DNA from: Pseudo-nitzschia pungens
Taxonomy: Eukaryota; Bacillariophyta; Bacillariophyceae; Bacillariales; Bacillariaceae
Assembly (NCBI GenBank): GCA_037355855.1
Contig: CM074763.1
Coordinates: 1,736,001 to 1,800,000, forward strand
DNA: 64,000 nt
Direction: 5' to 3'
Positions 21,401-33,820 of this stretch are shown piece after piece. Each line of letters begins with the position of its first letter. Within the stretch, counting starts at the first letter, position 1. Under the pieces are notes generated by a model. The model worked only from the letters and a program-made list of their open reading frames with translations. It made no database searches and was not told where the DNA came from. The translations under genes were made by a program, and so were the position numbers.

Positions 21401-22921
21401 GGTGAAATATGTATACAGGATGCTGTTGAAGGAGAAAAGGGATCAGGTGAGCGAACGAGTATCGTATTTGCATTACACAAAAGCTTTTTCGTCAGAAACT
21501 TCGCGCAAACGCAATCATGGTACAAGACAACGAACAATTTAGAATCCTTCGACTAAACCATCGATTGTCGAGTTAGAGTATACCAGAAACCTTTCTTGAC
21601 GACCATGCGAAGTTTTCCTGTGAGCTACAACGGTCTGCGAAGTACTTCGCAAATATCTTGAGAGTCTGTTGTCATGTTTGCTTGCCATTTCCACATCGGC
21701 AGTACTCTACACGATCATCCAGAAGTAGGCAAATCCAAAACCCAAAATACGTTCATTCTACTCCTTGTTTCGGAAACCGTAGTTGTCTCAAATCCGGTGT
21801 TAAAACCTTCCGTTCTCCATTTTCTAACTTCTATTCGAAGACAAAGGACTCTTAAGATGCTGCGAGACAACACTTGCTTGGCCATTTCAACTTAGCACAG
21901 AAGCCATCTTTTCGGTCGCTCCTCATTCAGAACCATCTATTCTACACCTCATTATCATCATTATCGTCATCTACCTCAACCACGTTTCGTTTCAGCGTAT
22001 TCCCATGGTCGCTGATAGTTACCAGTAAGCGCATGGAGACTTGACGTACCTTTTCGAATATAAGTCAATCGTCGATGATAGGTTGGGTATCGTGCTGTAC
22101 AGTAAAGGAAGTACACACAACAGATGTTCAATTTCTTGTTCGCACCGCTTTCGTTACGCGTACATCAATACCTTGTACATACAAGTACTATTAGTACTCC
22201 TCCCGCCTAGCCTCGTGCGTCCTTTCTTCCACGAGCATCTTGATGCAGCGATCTTCTCGTTGTGCACTGCATTTCCGCTTGTTGAAGGCGGAAGATCGGG
22301 AGTTTGAAGTTCAAAGTTGAAAGGACGTCAGTCGATCGAGTCCTCAAAGGTTATATTTTTAACCTTACTCTTAATAATAATAGAACGCTATCCGATGAAC
22401 TTTCATTTTATCTCTATCCTTAAACGAAGAATATTTCGATATGACGTCATTCACGCTTACTATTGCGTTGGGTCATTACATTAATCAAGTAAAATGACAC
22501 ACAAACTTCTCCATCTTCCATAGCATTTCTTCTTTGCGTCCATAGAATATTGTATTCTCCCTTCAAAAACAACGGTCGAGAGCGATTGTCACAGAATTGT
22601 CACAGAAAACCTACGTGGAAGTACGTTACGGGTGCTACGTAAGACTTAGCGACAAGTAACCTTAACCTGCCTCAACGGTACATGGAAAATACGGAAAAAT
22701 TTGAAATCAGCACCCAGAATGCCTGTGATTGGTGTTTTAGCATCAATCCATGACTTACTGAACGCAAACCATCACAACATCATAAGTTCTTTGTGTGCCA
22801 AAACGTCAAGCCACATCTCGCAATACGATTGAATCAAATCCGATCCAATCCTTCCACATTCAACTCGCACTGAGCCAAAGTATTTATTTTGATACCTTGA
22901 TACACAAAGAAACCAAACACC
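21401..22921. other. Intergenic between two divergent genes
   Basis: No coding region is supported; it includes promoters of the plastid protein gene (minus) and the PFK-2/FBPase-2 gene (plus). A GTAACCTTAACC copy of the common intergenic motif lies near 22656. Confidence 0.4.
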
Positions 22922-24929
22922 ATGACTGTCGAGCTCCCGAAAAACGACAGCATTAACAGCATTTTTTCCGACGACGGCGACACGTCCTGGCACGCCGGCA
23001 GCAACAACTACAATCCCCTGCCACACGTCTTGCCGGAGGGAGACAATGCGGCACCTCTCGAGGTTATGGGTTCCAGCGCCAGTGACAAACTGGTCATTGT
23101 CATGGTCGGTTTGCCGGCCACCGGAAAGACCCACATTGCCAAGCGCATTTGCCGCTTCTTGAGTTTTTTCCACGACATCCCCTCTCAGATTTTCAACGTC
23201 GGGGATTATCGCCGCCAGTTGTGCGGAGCCCAGCAGCCGGCTTCATTTTACAACCCTGAAAATGCTGATGGCGTTGCCCAGAGAAAAGTGGCTTGTGATG
23301 CCGCCCTTGCTGATTTGATGGAGTACATGTCGGAGGACGGCGTCCGAGTGGCTGCCTTGGACGCGACCAATTCCACCAAGGAACGCAGGAAACACATCAC
23401 GGCTACCCTCAAAAAAGAAAAGAACAACATCAAGACTATTTTTGTGGAATCGATCTGTGACGACGAGGCAGTGAGTGATGAAAGTCGAACTTTTCGGATT
23501 GTGAATTTATTCTATGTTGGTTTTTGGTCGATTCAACATACAGAGACCGACACTGCTGAGAAAATTCAATCAATACATCGAGGATGGATCAACCAAATTT
23601 TTGAATAATTCTTGAGTCTGTTATCCTGACTCCCTATCACTCACAAAACTCATTTTTTCTCATTCAATTCCAATTCTGCTTTGGTCGTTACACACGTTGC
23701 GATGATTGTCGAATTCATCGTGTGATGGTTTTACTCCTAACGACTTTCATACACTGTAGATTTTGTTGTCCAACATTCACAAGGTCAAGCTGAGCACACC
23801 CGATTACAAAGGAGTCGAAGAAAACAAGGCAGTCGAAGATTTCATGGCCCGTCGGGCCAATTACGAAAAATACTACGAAACTGTCGAAGAAGACGACGGG
23901 CCTTTCTGTAAGATTGTGAACTCGCACCGATATGTAGTCCACAACATTCGTGGATACTTGTCCCTAAAGGTTGTCCACTTTGTCATGAATTTGCACACCA
24001 TGCCACGAACCTTTTATTTGACACGACACGGACAATCCGAATACAACCTTTTGGGCAAGATTGGTGGAGATTCCGGTCTCACTCCGGCCGGACTCGAGTA
24101 TGCGCGACGATTGGCGATTTTTGCAAAGGAAGAAATCGCTCGACCCCGACCCGAGGACCACATGCACAACGGCGAAGCTAAATCCAGTGACGAACTCAAC
24201 GGTGAGAATAGCGACCGTCCGTGTCGGCTATGGACCAGCACCCTACGACGAACCCGAGAAACTGCCCAATTCCTAGAACACTCAACCTTCAACCACACCT
24301 TTGACAACGGAGACAATTTGGAGTGGGTCCAGTTCCGTCCCAAACCGCGTCGGAATCTTGATGAGCTCTATGCCGGAACGTGCGATGGAATGACCTACAA
24401 GGAAATCGAGGAGGTCTTTCCGGAGGAGTTCTCTCGGCGACAGGCCGATAAACTCAGCTATCGGTATCCCCGGGGAGAATCCTACATGGACGTTACGCTT
24501 CGTTTGGAGCCATTGGCCCAAGAAATGGAACGCATCCGAGAACCCCTGTTGATTGTAGGGCACCAGGGCATTCTGAGAATTTTGTACGCGTACTTCATGG
24601 GACTGGACCGAAAGGAAGCTCCCTATGTGTCCATTCCCCTGAACAACGTCATCGAGTTGACTCCCCACGCCTACGGGTGCCACGAAAAACGATACTGTCT
24701 GATGATGAAGGAAGAAATGCTCGCAGACGGACAGGACGAACCTGTCACAAGCATGCCCGTCTCGGACAAGGGGTTGTCGTCGCATGCACCGGAAAATGGA
24801 TCGTACGACACGGCGAAAAAGAAATGGACGGTTTCCAAAGCTGAACTCCTTCGCAAAAACAGGAGTGTGCAGGAAATCGACGCCAAGTATGAAGAGGATG
24901 ATGCCATTATGAACGCCCCTAGCTGCTAG
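22922..24929 (+). CDS. PFKFB: 6-phosphofructo-2-kinase / fructose-2,6-bisphosphatase
   Basis: A bifunctional enzyme that makes and removes fructose 2,6-bisphosphate, the cytosolic regulator of glycolysis and gluconeogenesis. Two exons, 22922-23470 and 23760-24929 (donor GTGAGTGA, acceptor ACACTGTAG, phase 0), give 572 residues. The kinase half has the P-loop GLPATGKT (residues 63-70), FNVGDYRRQ, and DATNSTKERR. It runs on through exon 2 (VEENKAVEDFMARRANYEKYYE, given by position about 200-220; IRGYLSLKVVHFVMNLH). The phosphatase half begins TRHGQSEYN with the catalytic His, has LWTSTLRRTRETAQF, the conserved Glu region LDELYAGTCDGMTYKEI, and GHQGILRILYAYFMG with the second catalytic His. The order of domains and length match the family. 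The N-terminal 55 residues and the C-terminal 60 (with KKKWTVSKAELL) are likely regulatory. No frame break occurs in 1.7 kb. Confidence 0.95.
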
Positions 24930-26477
24930 TTTGTACTAACCACCGCATTACGAGTAATATGTCACGCACGCACAACACACACTGTCATGATGTCACGCCT
25001 TGCAAAAAAATAGACGCTTCATTTCCTGCAGAGCAAACCCATAAATTTGAAAAACTGTTATTCTTTGCGTTGGAATCCTATGCGCCTTTGAAAACAAAAA
25101 CGTTGCGTTTGCACTGTAGTCAACACAGTAGGCCATCTATTCATTGCTCCGTCCCATCATCCTGTATGCTGCTGTGTTTCTAGCGCTGCACCCCAAACTT
25201 GTAATTCCGCTCGACAAACCTGTTCCGTGACCCCAGCAACAAGGCGAAACAAATAAAATTAAGCCGATGCTTACGAAAATAGAACTTCTGTTGTGGCGGT
25301 TGAAAGTGCTTCAATTGGTCCGTCATGAATCCGTCATGTGCTTTGTCTTTCAACACCAAAAGATGACTCCCATTGGGCTTGCCGCCTTCTCCCTGGTTCC
25401 AACGAAATTTTGGTTCGGCCACTTCGGCTCCAAAAGCTTTTGTCGGGGCCCTTGAAGCTCACCCACGCTTTTGTCGTTGCAACAACTCTTGCAACGAATA
25501 GCATCCACCGTGATGCAATCTCTGGAAAAATCCAGTAATGGAACTCGGTGTTTTCTATTGATCTGCAATGCCGAAAGCCTTTCACAAAGTTACTGCGGGA
25601 GCCCATGAAAATAACGATAATGGAATGGACAAACTACGTGCTCGCGTAGTCCAATTGGAAAAAAGCTTATTCCTACACAAGGCCTCGATTATGTTGTGGC
25701 CAACAGCCAAAAAAAGGGTGATTTGTCCGAAGAAAGGTTGTTTCCCACGCCTCAAAACAATCTGGAAAACCACAGCAAACGACAGTAAAGGGATGCAGGC
25801 AAGTTGTGCCACGCAGCAGAGTAGGATTGCTACAAAACAGTCGAAATGCTTGCCAAGTGTCTGTCTGTCCATGCTCTCCGAAAGCAATTCGTTGCATGCC
25901 TTGGATCTTTCACACCTTACAGTATCTTCCTGCAACATTTTTTGTGATTGCCCTGTGCGCACAGAAAAAAAGTGATGCGTGATGGCACAAAAAAAAATAG
26001 AATGACGTGCGCAAGAGCATGCTGTAATCGGGGTAGTTTTTATGGATACACATGGTGGGTCTCGTCTGTTCATCAATGTTCTATAATATAGCCCCTGTTT
26101 GAATCAAAATCAAAATGGGATGCAGGGTGGGGCTCTTTTTCGAATTTGAATTTTTTGAACGTCGCGTTGGAAACGACGTAAGGTTAGTTCGTACATGTGT
26201 TGTTTACAATGCCACTGTAGTTCGTACGAAATCGTTTAAGGGTGTCCGCACTGTTGCTCTACGGAGAAGATGTCAGGTGCTGTAATCTTACCCGTACAAC
26301 GCATGGATACGAGTACAAGCACACCGAATTCCAATGGAGTGACTCGTGATATTCTTTGATTCAATGGAATCCACCAGAACAGCACAACCCGACAAACTCC
26401 TGTTATTTTCCAGTCCAAGACACTACACAGCATCATCATCAACAACGAAAACAACTCAATCAAACACGCGCACAACA
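24930..26477. other. Intergenic; one doubtful 135-codon frame
   Basis: A plus-strand ATG frame at 25568-25975 and an overlapping minus-strand frame at 25582-26076 are both open, but neither has recognisable sequence or clear codon bias, so no gene is called. The rest shows nothing notable. Confidence 0.35.
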
Positions 26478-27478
26478 ATGGGCTGGCAAGCGGGAATGAC
26501 ATACGAAGAGATGAAGGAGCAGTTCGGTGACAATACCTCTAACCAATCCAAACCGGAAGGGCTCGCTTGTGCCCCAACTTGCCCCCGACGATTCGTCGTC
26601 ATCGACATCGACATCACCTTTGGCCTTGGCTTTGCCGTCGACAACGACGGCCTGCTTCCTCTCCTCCGACAACGCTACGATCCCCCCGCCGCCCCCTCCC
26701 GACCACACCTCTATCTTTCACCTGTGTCGTAAAATGGACTGGGATCGGTGCGTGGACTCCCAGAGGCCGTATTTTCCCCGCACCTTTGTCAAGGACGGAC
26801 GATTCACCCGAGCCAGCTTGTATCTAGAAGACATGGTCGATGTGGCCAACGAATACTATTGGGAGCAGCCGAAGGACATCGAACTGGTCAAGGCGGGTTC
26901 TAACATCGATTCCAATGCCAGTTCCAATTCCAATACCAATCATAGTGCCGATCCGAGTGCCGATCCGAGTGATGCGCCTTCTTCTCCAGCGACTGCTCCG
27001 GCATCAAATGCCCGCTTCTGTCCCCCCCGTTGAAACGTGGGAAGCCTGGATTGTTCTGGAGCTGGATCCGCAATGTTTGTACCACGAATTGGGAATCCCG
27101 ATTCTTGCGGCGGTCGATGCGCAGACGCAAGATGCAGGCAGTGTGGCAATGGCACACGCTACAAACAACGTTGTTCGTTGCCTCCAAATCATCGGCGGGG
27201 TGTCGACGCACCCGTCCGTTCTTTCCAAGCTGGTGCGATCGGTCTACTCGGTAAAGCGACGGGCCGCCGATGGGAAATTCGTCGGCCTGATGCTTTCGGA
27301 CCCACCGGTTCCGCCACCGCCATCGTCGCCGGAACCCGACAAAATCGAGGTTAGCGAATCGGAATCGAGCCCAGCACCTCCCGAAGGTATCCCATTGTCG
27401 GCACAGAAGGATGCCCCCGAGGCCGCCAAGGCGACAAAATCCAAGAAGGGATTCTTTTCCAAGTTCAAGAAATCCTAG
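26478..27478 (+). CDS. Unrecognised protein read in three frames (two +1 breaks)
   Basis: The ATG at 26478 begins MGWQAGMTYEEMKEQFGD. C-ending codons then continue in that frame, after which the good coding signal moves by +1 somewhere in 26560-26735, most likely in one of the C runs (for example CCCCCC near 26685). The middle segment (HTSIFHLCRKMDWDRC ... LYLEDMVDVANEYYW, then N/S/D-rich linker) ends at a run of seven C (27022-27028). There another +1 step leads from ...CPP into VETWEAWIVLELDPQC and a globular region (GIPILAAVDAQTQ, RCLQIIGGVSTHPSVL). The tail is P/E/S-rich and ends KKGFFSKFKKS, a basic, possibly membrane-binding end. With one base removed twice the length is exactly 332 residues. 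No family is recognised and the first break is not pinned to a base. Confidence 0.55.
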
Positions 27479-30400
27479 GGTGGCGATCCCCGCTTTGGAA
27501 AGGAAATCAGAAAGAGAAAACAAAAAGAATTGCCGCAAGGAATTCCGTGCAATGCATTTCATTTCGTTTTATTTCACTTCGTTGCATTGGTTTTTATCCG
27601 GTGCCTCTGTGTAGATGGAGACGACTTGATTTGAGTTGATAGTTTCGAGACGAGGGTATTCGGTATACAGGTACATCTGTGGCGCGTATTGACAAAGCAT
27701 AGCGTGTGCAACCTTTAGCGTATCCAATGAAATCGAATGAAATATAATCATGGACGAAAATATTGTGTCGAGAAATGTATACCACCGTCGCAAGTCCAGT
27801 CAAACCGAAACAGCAGCCTCGTTTCGGAAAGTCACCTCACGTTACCAAGTGGCCGACGGAGTTGCAATGTCCTATCCGTGCTCAGGAGAGACGCGCCGCG
27901 AGTGATTAAGGGACAGTCCTGTTGAATGGAGGAGGCCAACAGGATTCCTTCGAATGGATCCGGCAATGGAATCGACCCCCAGCCAATAACACACCACCGA
28001 GGGACCGATATCCACAATTCTTTGAACTGTGGCCAGTGTCGGTGGAGTGATTGATCATTATTGGCAGGGAACCATGACGCATCTCATCCGTGGCACGTGT
28101 GAAACTATATGTATTGTGATCTGGACAAGGCAACAAAATGCGATATGTTTTATTTTTTTGTGACGGGTGGATAAGGACTCACGTAACATTATTGTTATTA
28201 CTCATAAATGTTAATAACTATTCGGAGTTGTGTTGACACGGTGTTAGTGATAGTTCATGAAGAACTTGCAGCCCATCGGTCAGTTCAACTAGCTCCTCCA
28301 GCGAGAGGCGGCTTGCGAAGAAAATCCATAGATCCGATGCTGGCTTCTTGGCGATGTCTAGAGTAGGTTTTCTTTCGGATTCGAATTAAAATACCAAGGA
28401 CGTTGGCGCGGCGCTTGCGGAAAAGTGAAAGGAGCGCAACTCCTCCGAGAATATATCCTCCCATGGGGTCTCCGTTGGTCCGGTCGAGAACTCGGCATGC
28501 CAGGCCTGTTTGGTGACGACCGAACAGTCGGTGCAACTGAGCCAAAAACTCCTCGCAGGGTCCATCCAGTGCTCAATCTGGGTGTAAAAAAAGGCACTCT
28601 GCCCCATCACGACGGAATACCATGCTGTCACTCGTCGGTTCCGCACGGCATGTCCTGACTACCACCCGAAACACCTAGATGAAAGGTCCTTCCGAGTGTC
28701 GGGTTTCGACACTTTTCCACGAAACAAAACAACAACGCGATGCATCCGGGTGAGACATTGATCCGTACTTGTTTGACTTGCTTCCCGCGCACGAACAGGC
28801 ACCATTCCAAAACAAAAAAACAAAAAATGTCGCTGCCTGTACCTCCCAGAGTGCGATTGGTTTGGAAAAGAAAAAACCTTGCACTCTCCCTTTAGAGCAG
28901 GAGCCGATTCCCGTGTTGCGAAACAGCGCATTGTCTGCGCTGCCCACAAGGGTGCAACACGGGTTGGAACGCTGTACGACCGGAATGGAAAACTTTCTGT
29001 CCACAGAAAAGACTGACGAAGGCCTAGTAATTGGTCGATTTTTTATTTTTTCGATTGAAATCAAGTAACAAACAAACGCACACGGCACATGCGGAACCAA
29101 ACTAAACAAGACGAGTCGAGACGAGACGAAACGAAACGAAACCAAACACGATCGCAACCGGATTCGACTCACTGTCATATTATGAATTCCATGGTGGGTT
29201 GACACTCTCAATCACCCCTCTAAATTTGAAATGTAACAGAGTTGTGTGATGTCTTCCCAGTTGATGAGTCTTCCATCATGGATGGATCCCATACCGGTAC
29301 AAACTGGTGTTTCCGAGATCCGAGATCTCAATCTTCGTACGAGATGAGTGATGGGTGACTGATTGACGGACGGATGGACAGACGGACGTGTAAATATGGT
29401 GGAACGAGTAAGGTTACGAGGTACGGATCACGGATCAAACAAAATTATGATGTCATGATACTCTCTAAATGATACTTGGTGCATTGCATTTCTAGCCAAC
29501 GAACTCGAAGTGTGCTTCTAGTACTACTACTAGTTGATGATAATGCTTAGGTTCAAGCTAGGTTGCAGCGTTCGATGAAGCACCTGACGAGGTATACTAG
29601 TAGATCATTGATAGTATCATTGCTCTTCAACAACATTAGTAGTACTACTACTAGTACTACTAGTAGTAACAACAAGAAGGCGGGGTGCTGCTGGTGGTGG
29701 TGGTGGTGGTGGTGTACCAACAGCACGAATGCCAGTAACAGCAGCAACAACAACAGTGACACAGCATAGTGAGTCTACAGAGGAGTATACTGTTAATGTT
29801 CTATTGCATACAGTTGGATACTGTATATCTACTTCCCTCTAGAGGTAGCAGTATGTAAAGATATCCAGGATGCTATGCTACAACTCCTGTGTAGGGAAGA
29901 ACTGTACTACTACTGCTGGGGCTACAGGTATGACCAGCCTCCAGTAACTGCTGACTACAAGGTGCTAGACTGTGTGCTAGACTGTGTGCTAAACAGGCTT
30001 AGCAACAGTCTTATTCCAAGGTGCTATGGGTTGCTAACACCAAGTGACCAGGGTTCTCGTGTAATATTTGTACCATTTTTACAAGAACCCAAATAGCAAT
30101 GCTAGCACACTGTAGTAGCATAGTGCTACGGGGATAACGTTGCTGCTGTATGCGAGATACTGGATATGCTACTGATACAATACCATCCGGGTATGGTCAG
30201 TGTGTACAGTACTAGGTACTATAACTGGATACCCAGCCCCTACAGTTAACAAGCAAGCGAGCTAGCATAGCACACAATTAAGTAGTAGTACTCCGTATGC
30301 TGCAGTACTGAACCTACACTCCTGTACAGCGCTACATGATACAAAACAGCGACTGTCACGCTTTGAGCTGCTAACTGCAAAAATTCCCGTGCTAACTGCA

Positions 30401-31345
30401 GGGCCGGGTATCCGGTTGCAGTACATATCGTACGTGCTGCCCGTACCCCGCGGGAGTTGCATCAGTACTGTAGCGTATTGTCCATGGCTACAGCAACCTT
30501 ATCCCTTGAGCTTATGCTACAGCGGTAGGATGATTTGGCTGCTACAGCTAGGTATCTGTAACTGTTACAAATCCTAGTACACAAGGACCCAGCACACTCA
30601 GCTGATAGTAACACCCCATAGCATCCTGTTGCAGTGTCTTGCTAAGCGTGCTGCTAAGCCTGCTGCTGCTTAGCACACAGCCTAGCATCCTGCTGGATAC
30701 TGTTTTGGTGTTACTACTAGTAATACGAGAACTACTACTAGTGTTAACAGAAACTAGGGTACTAGTAGTAGTATGATTACGTTCATGCACAAATGGTGCT
30801 AGTAGGAATCAGAATTTTTTCAGAATGTCGTGGATCTCCCGCCATTGGGATTTTGATTGAACGCTGGGATTGCAATCCTTGGAGACAAAGTACTCGATGC
30901 TGCAGTACTACTAGTAGTACTAGCGTGCCATTCCGACAAGAGGTACTAGTAGTAGTAGTACTAGTTGTTCGCACCACTAAGACGTTTTTCGTTGCCCTTC
31001 TTCCAGCCGATAAGACCACCTTTGAGAAACATTATTTCTCGTCAGAACAAAGCAGCCAAAAGAATTTAGATGTCCTGCATTATGGCAGCGATCAAGGTAC
31101 GCATTCTGTACAATTCAGTTGCGTCTACTTATTTATTCCGTATTAAAGCAGTAACTCGCATTGTGACTTTCCTTGTCGATTCTTTATTCTATGGATGGAA
31201 ACGATGCCAACTCCTTTGATTTCGAAAGTACAACAACTTCCTCTTAGTATGTTTCTTGCGTGTAGCATAGTGGACGCCAATCGAAACTACCGCAATTGGC
31301 CTACGCATTCGAGCAACGAGCAACGCAACGTTATAGTTCTTGCCC
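27479..31345. other. Long intergenic region around a composite repeat
   Basis: 27479-29500 has frames on both strands without recognisable content; a minus-strand stretch at 28288-28545 has fair codon usage and a hydrophobic GGYILGGVALLSLF segment but no supportable start. Near 29115-29150 there is a short GACGA/GAAAC tandem run. 29515-30975 is a repeat listed separately. 31000-31345 shows nothing clear. Confidence 0.4.
29515..30975. repeat. Composite repeat bounded by TAGTAC tracts
   Basis: The block begins and ends with TAGTACTACTAGT-type tracts (29515-29535 and 30900-30965). Inside, the segment 29860-30090 resembles 5345-5500 in direct orientation, and 30560-30715, when reverse-complemented, resembles 5455-5565 (shared: CTTAGCA, CAACAGGATGCTATGGG, TGCTGGGTCCTTGTGTA). 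The arrangement suggests a foldback or nested non-autonomous element. No transposase-like frame is present. Confidence 0.55.
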
Positions 31346-32403
31346 CTACAGCCCCAGGAACTTCCAGCCGTCCAATTCGACAAAATCGCTATATTCGGCC
31401 CTGATTTCCTCTCCCGCGCGAATGTCACGGGACGCCCAAAACTTCATTTTGCAACCGAACCAGAGCTGTTGCTGCTCCTCCTCGGTTCCGTCCCAGTAAA
31501 AGGTTCCCTCGTCATTGCCTAGGGCCATGTTGTAGTCATCCACGCCATTGGCCGAGTTGACAAAGGATCCTTCGTCGAGATCAACGCAGACCATGTGCTT
31601 TTCGTTCCAATCTGTATCTAGCGAGACCCATCGGACAAATGCCCAAATGGAAACGTCACAGGCAAGATTGGCCGGGAGCGCCCTCAGAAAATTGCGGTAG
31701 GTCTGGCCGTTGTAAAATGCCCCGTTGTTTGTGGAGATGTACAGGAGGGCACCCTTTGGGATGTCCGTGACGGCATAGACGCCACGTCCGACGACGGGAT
31801 CAAACTTGATCTCGATCGGGAATTGAAAGCCATGGCGGTCGAACGAGGGCGGAATGGTGGATTCTTGCTCCAGCTCCGGATCGCCCTTGGTGGCCATGAT
31901 CACTTCATTGTAGATGCGATTGAAGGTCTGCCAGGTTTCGACCGTGTGAATGTTTTCGAAGGAGGTGTCATTGAAATTATCGTCGGGGGTGCTAATCGTA
32001 CTCCGGACAATTTAGATGTCTGTAAATGTCACCCTTTCCGCCGTGTCTCCAAACATCCCAATCTTCGCCTTCCTTGCGGTAACTGTAGTATGACTCAAAG
32101 TATTCGTCGTCATCGTCATCGTCCGTCGTCGTCATCGTCGTCGTCGTCGTCATCGTAATCGTCGTCCACAGATTCCGGTCCACCATCCGAGTTGGTCAGA
32201 TGTGAATCTCCGTCCTCTTGCTGGGCATCTTCTTGGCACGATTCGTCGTCCCATGCGCAAACACCTTCCTCGCCATCGTCGCCATCATCTCCATCGTTGG
32301 CTGGTTCCTTTCCAGCTGCGGACGATTCATCTGCTGCAGCTAGTGTCATGACCAGCAGCATCAGCAACAACATCCAGGTTCTGTGCCTCCTTATTCCTTC
32401 CAT
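31346..32403 (-). CDS. SET-domain protein with a signal peptide, two +1 frame breaks
   Basis: The ATG at 32403 gives a hydrophobic signal (WMLLLMLLVMTLAAA) and a very acidic region (GDDGDDGEEG, poly-Asp). The frame steps +1 inside the poly-Asp codons (about 32119-32125) to reach DDDEYFESYYSYRKEGEDWD. It steps +1 again between 31997 and 32012 to reach STPDDNFNDTSFENIHTVETW and the SET-like core. The core has GRGVYAVTDIPKGALLY at its start, a central DLDEGSFVNSANG where SET proteins have D-x-G-x-x-x-N-H/S, and RAGEEIRAEYSDF at its end. SET domains methylate lysines; an enzyme with a secretory signal would not be nuclear, so location and substrate are open. Restored length is 351 residues. Read literally, the frame ends after 95 codons. 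Confidence 0.65.
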
Positions 32404-33820
32404 TCTTTATTCGTCTACTTTCAGTATGGTGAATCGCTCGCAGTGTTTTTGTAGATGCTCCAATCGCAATGGATTGGTGGGACGGAAGGGTTCGTCACGC
32501 TCTCGGTGGGTTTCGATCGCAACGAACAGATGACTGTCATTCAATTCTCACTACGAGTGACATTATTGTTACCATTCTGTTTGGGTACCCGTACGAGTAA
32601 TTACTCGGATGTACAGTACATGGTCCGTAACGGAACAATGATTTCACTAAATCCCAAAAGTCAACGGTAGGAAACGCGCACAAATGCTCGTTAGATCCGA
32701 TTGCACGGGAGCCCCCCCGTGCCTTCCCACATGATAACACATGTCACGCTGAACGCACGATCAACGAATATCGGTGCGTAAGGTTACCGGTACCGGTACA
32801 GCACGCATGTGCATGGTCTTGTATTGAACGTAATTTATTCGATACGGTACGGTACGTTTCGTAATCTTATTTTACATGCGCCTTCCGACAGTTAACATGA
32901 AACAAATGGATTTTTTCGGAAGAGTTTATGAGTGAGTTAACTTCGTAGTTTTTTCTACTAACTTACTACGTACTACTGTATTACGGATGATCAACCTACC
33001 GCACCGCTTTATGTGCTGGTAAGGTTACCATCTTTGCGGAGCACGTAGAACTTAGTACGTCGTAGCACATTAGATTACTGATAGCAGGTAACCTTAACCT
33101 TACCCGGTATGATAGCTTGCGAATTCGGAGAAACATCATTCAGACAGACGACGCTTTTGAGACCATTCGATTTCGTCAGTCACGAGGGATGATGATTCAA
33201 TCGAACGCACGATAGCAGGTAACCTGGAGATTACTTTGAACAGTAAACTTCACGACACATCAACCAAAAAACAACGAAACGAAAAAAACTCGTCGGAACG
33301 GGAAACAGCACAGCCTATCTTTCGCGTCACATCATCTTCAGTGCTATCTCCGTCGCCGTCGCCGTCGTCGTTGTCGTCAGTCACGGAGAAAACTCTTTCT
33401 TCCTCCATCGATGGGAACTTGCTTCGTTCTGAAATCTTGGAACGAATCTATTTTAAAACAGAAATTGAATCGTACCAGCAACAATTCCATCTCTGGAAGG
33501 TGTCAAGCGGATCTCACCGAAAGAAATTCTTCTTTTGAAACAAAAGCATACTATACCGTCGAGCAAGATGGCTTCTGCGTCAACAAAGAGAAGAAGATCA
33601 AAGAGAAACTCGACGTTCGTGAAAATGGTTTACGGCTGTGTTCTAGCAACAGTGGCATCCTCTTCGATGCGCCGAATGGCACGTGGGGGATTTTCTGTTC
33701 CCCGGACGATTTTAGTCGACGCATTCTCTCCAACACCGAACGCAATCCACCGCAGAAACACTCGACAAACGATACATCTAATATCTACCAAGACGGCCCT
33801 TGTCTTTATCAACTGCCCCA
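32404..33820. other. Intergenic plus leader of the RlmN-like gene
   Basis: Copies of GTAAGGTTACCGGTACCGG (about 32779), GGTAAGGTTACC (33019) and GGTAACCTTAACCTTACC (33087) lie here. CGTCGCCGTCGCCGTCGTCG at 33351-33370 is a small trinucleotide run. The segment from 33568 on may encode a presequence, listed next. Confidence 0.45.
33568..33799 (+). other. Possible organelle presequence of the RlmN-like protein in the -1 frame
   Basis: The ATG at 33568 opens a basic, serine-rich frame (MASASTKRRRSKRNS ... SMRRMARGGFSVPRT ... RRNTRQTIHLISTKTA) that looks like a mitochondrial or plastid targeting region. At GCC-(C 33799)-TTG a +1 step would fuse it to LSLSTAPMVDNPP and the enzyme, making a 663-residue protein. 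This is the same kind of break as elsewhere in the window, but it is not pinned by conservation, because the enzyme can also start at its own ATG (33821). Confidence 0.35.

Noticed and set aside
25568..26076. Overlapping open frames on both strands (135 and 164 codons)
   Set aside because: Neither has recognisable sequence, targeting signal or clear codon preference; could not choose between them.
28288..28545. Possible last exon on the minus strand with a hydrophobic GGYILGGVALLSLF segment
   Set aside because: Codon usage is fair, but no start, no acceptor that avoids an in-frame TGA, and no homologue that I can name.
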